A stretch of 61,922 nucleotides of DNA from Alkalihalobacillus alcalophilus ATCC 27647 = CGMCC 1.3604 (GTDB lineage: Bacteria; Bacillota; Bacilli; Bacillales; Bacillaceae_D). Position 1 is the stretch's first letter, and each line of letters begins with the position of its first letter. A program made the position numbers and the translations under genes. The notes under the pieces were generated by a model, which was not told the origin of the DNA, did no database searches, and saw only the letters and a program-made list of their open reading frames with translations. The stretch spans positions 1-61,922 of the forward strand of contig NZ_ALPT02000019.1 in the NCBI RefSeq assembly GCF_000292245.2, written 5' to 3'. Shown here in pieces: positions 59,822 through 61,922 of the stretch.

Positions 59822-60652
59822 ATGGAATATGTAATTGACAATGGACAACTAATATTAGCAGAAGAGGCAAAAATTGATCGAAATGATCGTGGTTATCACT
59901 TTGGAGATGGGCTTTATGAAGTGATCCGCATTTATGATGGAAAACCTTTTACAATGACAATGCACTTAGACAGATTTGCTGCGAGTGCCAAAAAACTCGA
60001 CATGTCACTCCCAATGACAATGGACCAATTAGAATCATTATTAGAGCAATTAATTGAAAAAAATCAATTGGAAGACGGCATCGTTTATGTTCAAATGACA
60101 CGAGGTGTAAGCCAACGTAACCATCTGTATAGCCGTTCTGAAACAGCGGTGATTACGGGATACTCTCAAGAAATGCCAGCTAAAAAAGAACTGCTTAAAA
60201 ATGGAATTGACGTATGGGTCACCGACGACATTCGCTGGTTACGTTGTGACATTAAAACCATTAACCTTTTAGGAAATGTAATGGCAAAACGCGAAGCCGC
60301 AGATCATGATTGCCATGAAGCTGTGATGCATCGAGACGGCATGGTGACAGAAGGCTCTTCATCAAATTTATTTTTAATTAAAGACAATATATTATATACG
60401 CACCCTGCAACAAACCTAATCTTAAACGGCATTACCAGACAAGTCGTGATTCAAATCGCAAAAGAGTTAGGTTATGAAGTCATTGAAGAAGCTTTCCCAA
60501 AAGACGTCATTGAGCATGCTGATGAAGCTTTTATTACAAGTACAACATCAGAAGTAACACCTATTAAACAATTCAAAGGCCAAGTCGAAGCTTCATTAGA
60601 AATAGGACCAATTACACGACAGCTTCAAGAAGCATTTGAACAAAGAAAATAA
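59822..60652 (+). CDS. dat: D-amino-acid transaminase
   Basis: A 276-residue fold-type IV PLP enzyme. It starts EYVIDNGQLILAEEAKIDRN, the PLP Lys145 is in RCDIKTINLLG, and MVTEGSSSNLFLIKDNILYT with EAFITSTTSEVTPIKQF forms the cofactor pocket. Interconverts D-Ala and 2-oxoglutarate with D-Glu for wall synthesis. The start at 59822 has GGAGG 8 bases upstream; earlier starts at 59762 lack a site. Confidence 0.95.
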   Translation: MEYVIDNGQLILAEEAKIDRNDRGYHFGDGLYEVIRIYDGKPFTMTMHLDRFAASAKKLDMSLPMTMDQLESLLEQLIEKNQLEDGIVYVQMTRGVSQRNHLYSRSETAVITGYSQEMPAKKELLKNGIDVWVTDDIRWLRCDIKTINLLGNVMAKREAADHDCHEAVMHRDGMVTEGSSSNLFLIKDNILYTHPATNLILNGITRQVVIQIAKELGYEVIEEAFPKDVIEHADEAFITSTTSEVTPIKQFKGQVEASLEIGPITRQLQEAFEQRK

Positions 60653-60674
60653 TGAAACGTTAACATTCAAATCA

Positions 60675-60709
60675 AAACACAAGCGGCCAGAAATGCCCTT
60701 GTGTTTTTT
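60675..60709 (+). terminator. dat terminator
   Basis: AAAACACAAG and CTTGTGTTTT stem with T-run after. Confidence 0.85.
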
Positions 60710-60792
60710 GTTATGCTCCATCATCAAACATTTCCATATATACAAAACGAGCCTATCCATCGATAAGCTCGTTACTTAACTTTTATCATTTC

Positions 60793-60861
60793 CCGACAGA
60801 AGACTCCCCCTTCAATCGTGTGAAGGGAGAAGCCCAACGATAAGGGGGAGATGAATGTCGG
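60793..60861 (+). repeat. subterminal hairpin of the tnpB element
   Basis: Outer arms CCGACA (60793-60798) and TGTCGG (60856-60861), inner arms CTCCCCCTT (60804-60812) and AAGGGGGAG (60842-60850), with a small loop hairpin CTTCAATCGTGTGAAGG within. Such hairpins are recognised by TnpA during single-strand transposition. Confidence 0.7.
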
Positions 60862-60930
60862 TTGGTGGTAGCCAAAGAGATTCTTGTTAGGGTATAATGA
60901 GAACATACATTCCTATCGGAGGTGAAAACA

Positions 60931-61922
60931 ATGCTCATCCACAAAGCGTACAAATTTCGTCTCTATCCAAGCAAAGAACAAGAAACCCTGATTGCCAAAA
61001 CCATCGGCTGTTCTCGTTTTGTATTCAATCGCTTTTTAGGGCAATGGAACGATACTTATCAAAAAACAGGCAAAGGGTTAACGTATTCTTCTTGTTCGGC
61101 CCAATTAACCCAACTAAAAAAGGAATTCGTATGGCTAAAAGAAGTGGATAGCATTGCCCTTCAATCCTCCCTGAAAAATCTTGCCGATTCCTTTACTCGA
61201 TTCTTCAAGAAACAAAATAAAGCGCCACGCTTCAAATCAAAAAAGAATCAGGTACAATCCTACACCACGAAAGAAACAAATAGCAACATGGCCATAGTAG
61301 ATAACAAAATCAAATTGCCGAAACTAGGGTATGTTTGCTTGGCTAAAAGTCGTGACGTACATGGTCGTATCCTTCGTGCGACGGTTAGACGAAATCCTAG
61401 TGGGAAATATTTTGTATTCATTCTTGCCGAAACAGACGTACAGCCCTTGAAGAAAACGGAATCATCTATCGGTATAGATTTAGGCATCACGGACTTTGCG
61501 GTTTTTTCGGATGGTCACAAGATGGACAATCATACGTTCACAGCCAAAATGGAAAAGAAATTAAGACGTGAACAGCGAAAACTTTCAAGACGTGCGTTAC
61601 ATGCTAAAAATAAGGGTATTCATCTATTTGATGCCCAAAACTATCAGAAGCAAAAACGCAAAGTGGCTAGATTGCACGAAAGAGTCAGGAACCAACGAGA
61701 CGATTTCCTTCACAAGTTAAGTACAGACATCATCAAAAACCACGATGTGATCTGTATCGAAGATTTGAACACCAAAGGAATGTTGCGTAATCATAAATTA
61801 GCCAAATCCATCTCGGATGTATCCTGGTCTGCCTTTGTATCGAAATTAGAATACAAAGCGAAATGGTATGGGAAAACCATTGTGAAAATAAGCAGGTGGT
61901 TTCCATCTAGTCAAATCTGTTC
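60931..61922 (+). CDS. tnpB: TnpB RNA-guided endonuclease, C-terminus cut by window
   Basis: 330 residues seen. N-terminus MLIHKAYKFRLYPSKEQETL is the helix-turn-helix start of TnpB; RuvC-I is GIDLGITDFAVFSD with Asp183, and RuvC-II is VICIEDLNTKG with Glu277. The C-terminal zinc finger and RuvC-III Asp should follow SRWFPSSQICS, just outside. GGAGGTG lies 8 bases before the ATG. All visible catalytic residues are intact, so it may be active as a nuclease guided by omega RNA from the missing 3' end. Confidence 0.95.
   Translation, partial: MLIHKAYKFRLYPSKEQETLIAKTIGCSRFVFNRFLGQWNDTYQKTGKGLTYSSCSAQLTQLKKEFVWLKEVDSIALQSSLKNLADSFTRFFKKQNKAPRFKSKKNQVQSYTTKETNSNMAIVDNKIKLPKLGYVCLAKSRDVHGRILRATVRRNPSGKYFVFILAETDVQPLKKTESSIGIDLGITDFAVFSDGHKMDNHTFTAKMEKKLRREQRKLSRRALHAKNKGIHLFDAQNYQKQKRKVARLHERVRNQRDDFLHKLSTDIIKNHDVICIEDLNTKGMLRNHKLAKSISDVSWSAFVSKLEYKAKWYGKTIVKISRWFPSSQIC

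Larger units (their letters stand above)
60782..61922 (+). mobile_element. IS605-type tnpB element, right copy (truncated by window)
   Basis: Shared sequence with the left copy begins near 60782 at TTTATCATTTCCCGACAG. The leader carries a hairpin, a TATAAT -10 (60893-60898) and the ribosome binding site GGAGGTG. No tnpA lies upstream, so this is a tnpB-only derivative or its tnpA is elsewhere. The 3' end, with any omega RNA, is outside the window. Confidence 0.85.

Noticed and set aside
9000..60000. CRISPR arrays
   Set aside because: No set of regularly spaced direct repeats of 24-40 bases was seen; the only tandem units are the two hairpin repeats at 56051-56355.

Overview
The window is a chromosomal segment of an endospore-forming member of the Bacillaceae, most likely an alkaliphilic or alkalitolerant Bacillus relative. 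The evidence is the gene order, which follows the yqh-yqi region of Bacillus subtilis, the strong AGGAGG-type ribosome binding sites, the intrinsic terminators, and the very acidic predicted extracytoplasmic lipoproteins. Taxonomy below family level is inference.

Layout. Positions 1-146 hold the 5' end of an IS605-type tnpB element pointing left out of the window. Positions 60782-61922 hold a second, nearly identical copy pointing right, so the whole window lies between two inverted copies. From 0.3 to 20.6 kb lies an accessory part: a penicillin-acylase family enzyme, a SpoIIP-family cell wall hydrolase, tRNA-Val(GAC) and tRNA-Arg(CCG), a run of small metabolic and acetyltransferase genes, a 6-phosphogluconolactonase-like gene, a bacilliredoxin, and a zinc-binding lipoprotein preceded by a near-perfect Zur operator.

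From 20.9 to 26.8 kb is the branched-chain 2-oxoacid dehydrogenase operon (bcd-lpd-bkdAA-bkdAB-bkdB) without the usual ptb and buk. From 27.2 to 30.2 kb come yqzF and a three-gene cassette (SteA-like protein with a thiamine-pyrophosphokinase-like core, a family 2 glycosyltransferase, an MraY/WecA-like membrane enzyme). From 31.4 to 46.5 kb is the conserved block spo0A-spoIVB-recN-argR-tlyA-dxs-ispA-xseB-xseA-folD-nusB-asp23-accC-accB. From 46.7 to 60.7 kb come spoIIIAH to spoIIIAA, yqhV, efp, papA, aroQ, yqhR, yqhP, yqhO, mntR, splB and dat. The housekeeping block is almost entirely transcribed from the minus strand.

Points of interest. (1) A 1062-bp TIR-bounded element with a 7-bp target duplication but no transposase carries two inverted GC-rich repeats, and one of these is itself split by a 158-bp MITE with a 9-bp target duplication. 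A 258-bp internal-deletion derivative of the same element lies at 9.1 kb. (2) A family of GC-rich hairpin repeats occurs in at least six intergenic places, and two copies are joined to a GGTAACATTT hairpin. (3) Three genes (a KdpD/Usp-like gene, spoIIIAE and yqhO) are each broken by the loss of one base in a homopolymer, a pattern that points to sequence error unless confirmed. (4) The SteA-like cassette near recN resembles the recN-steA linkage of actinobacteria. (5) A Fur-type palindrome sits at the start of a flavin-type oxidoreductase gene.
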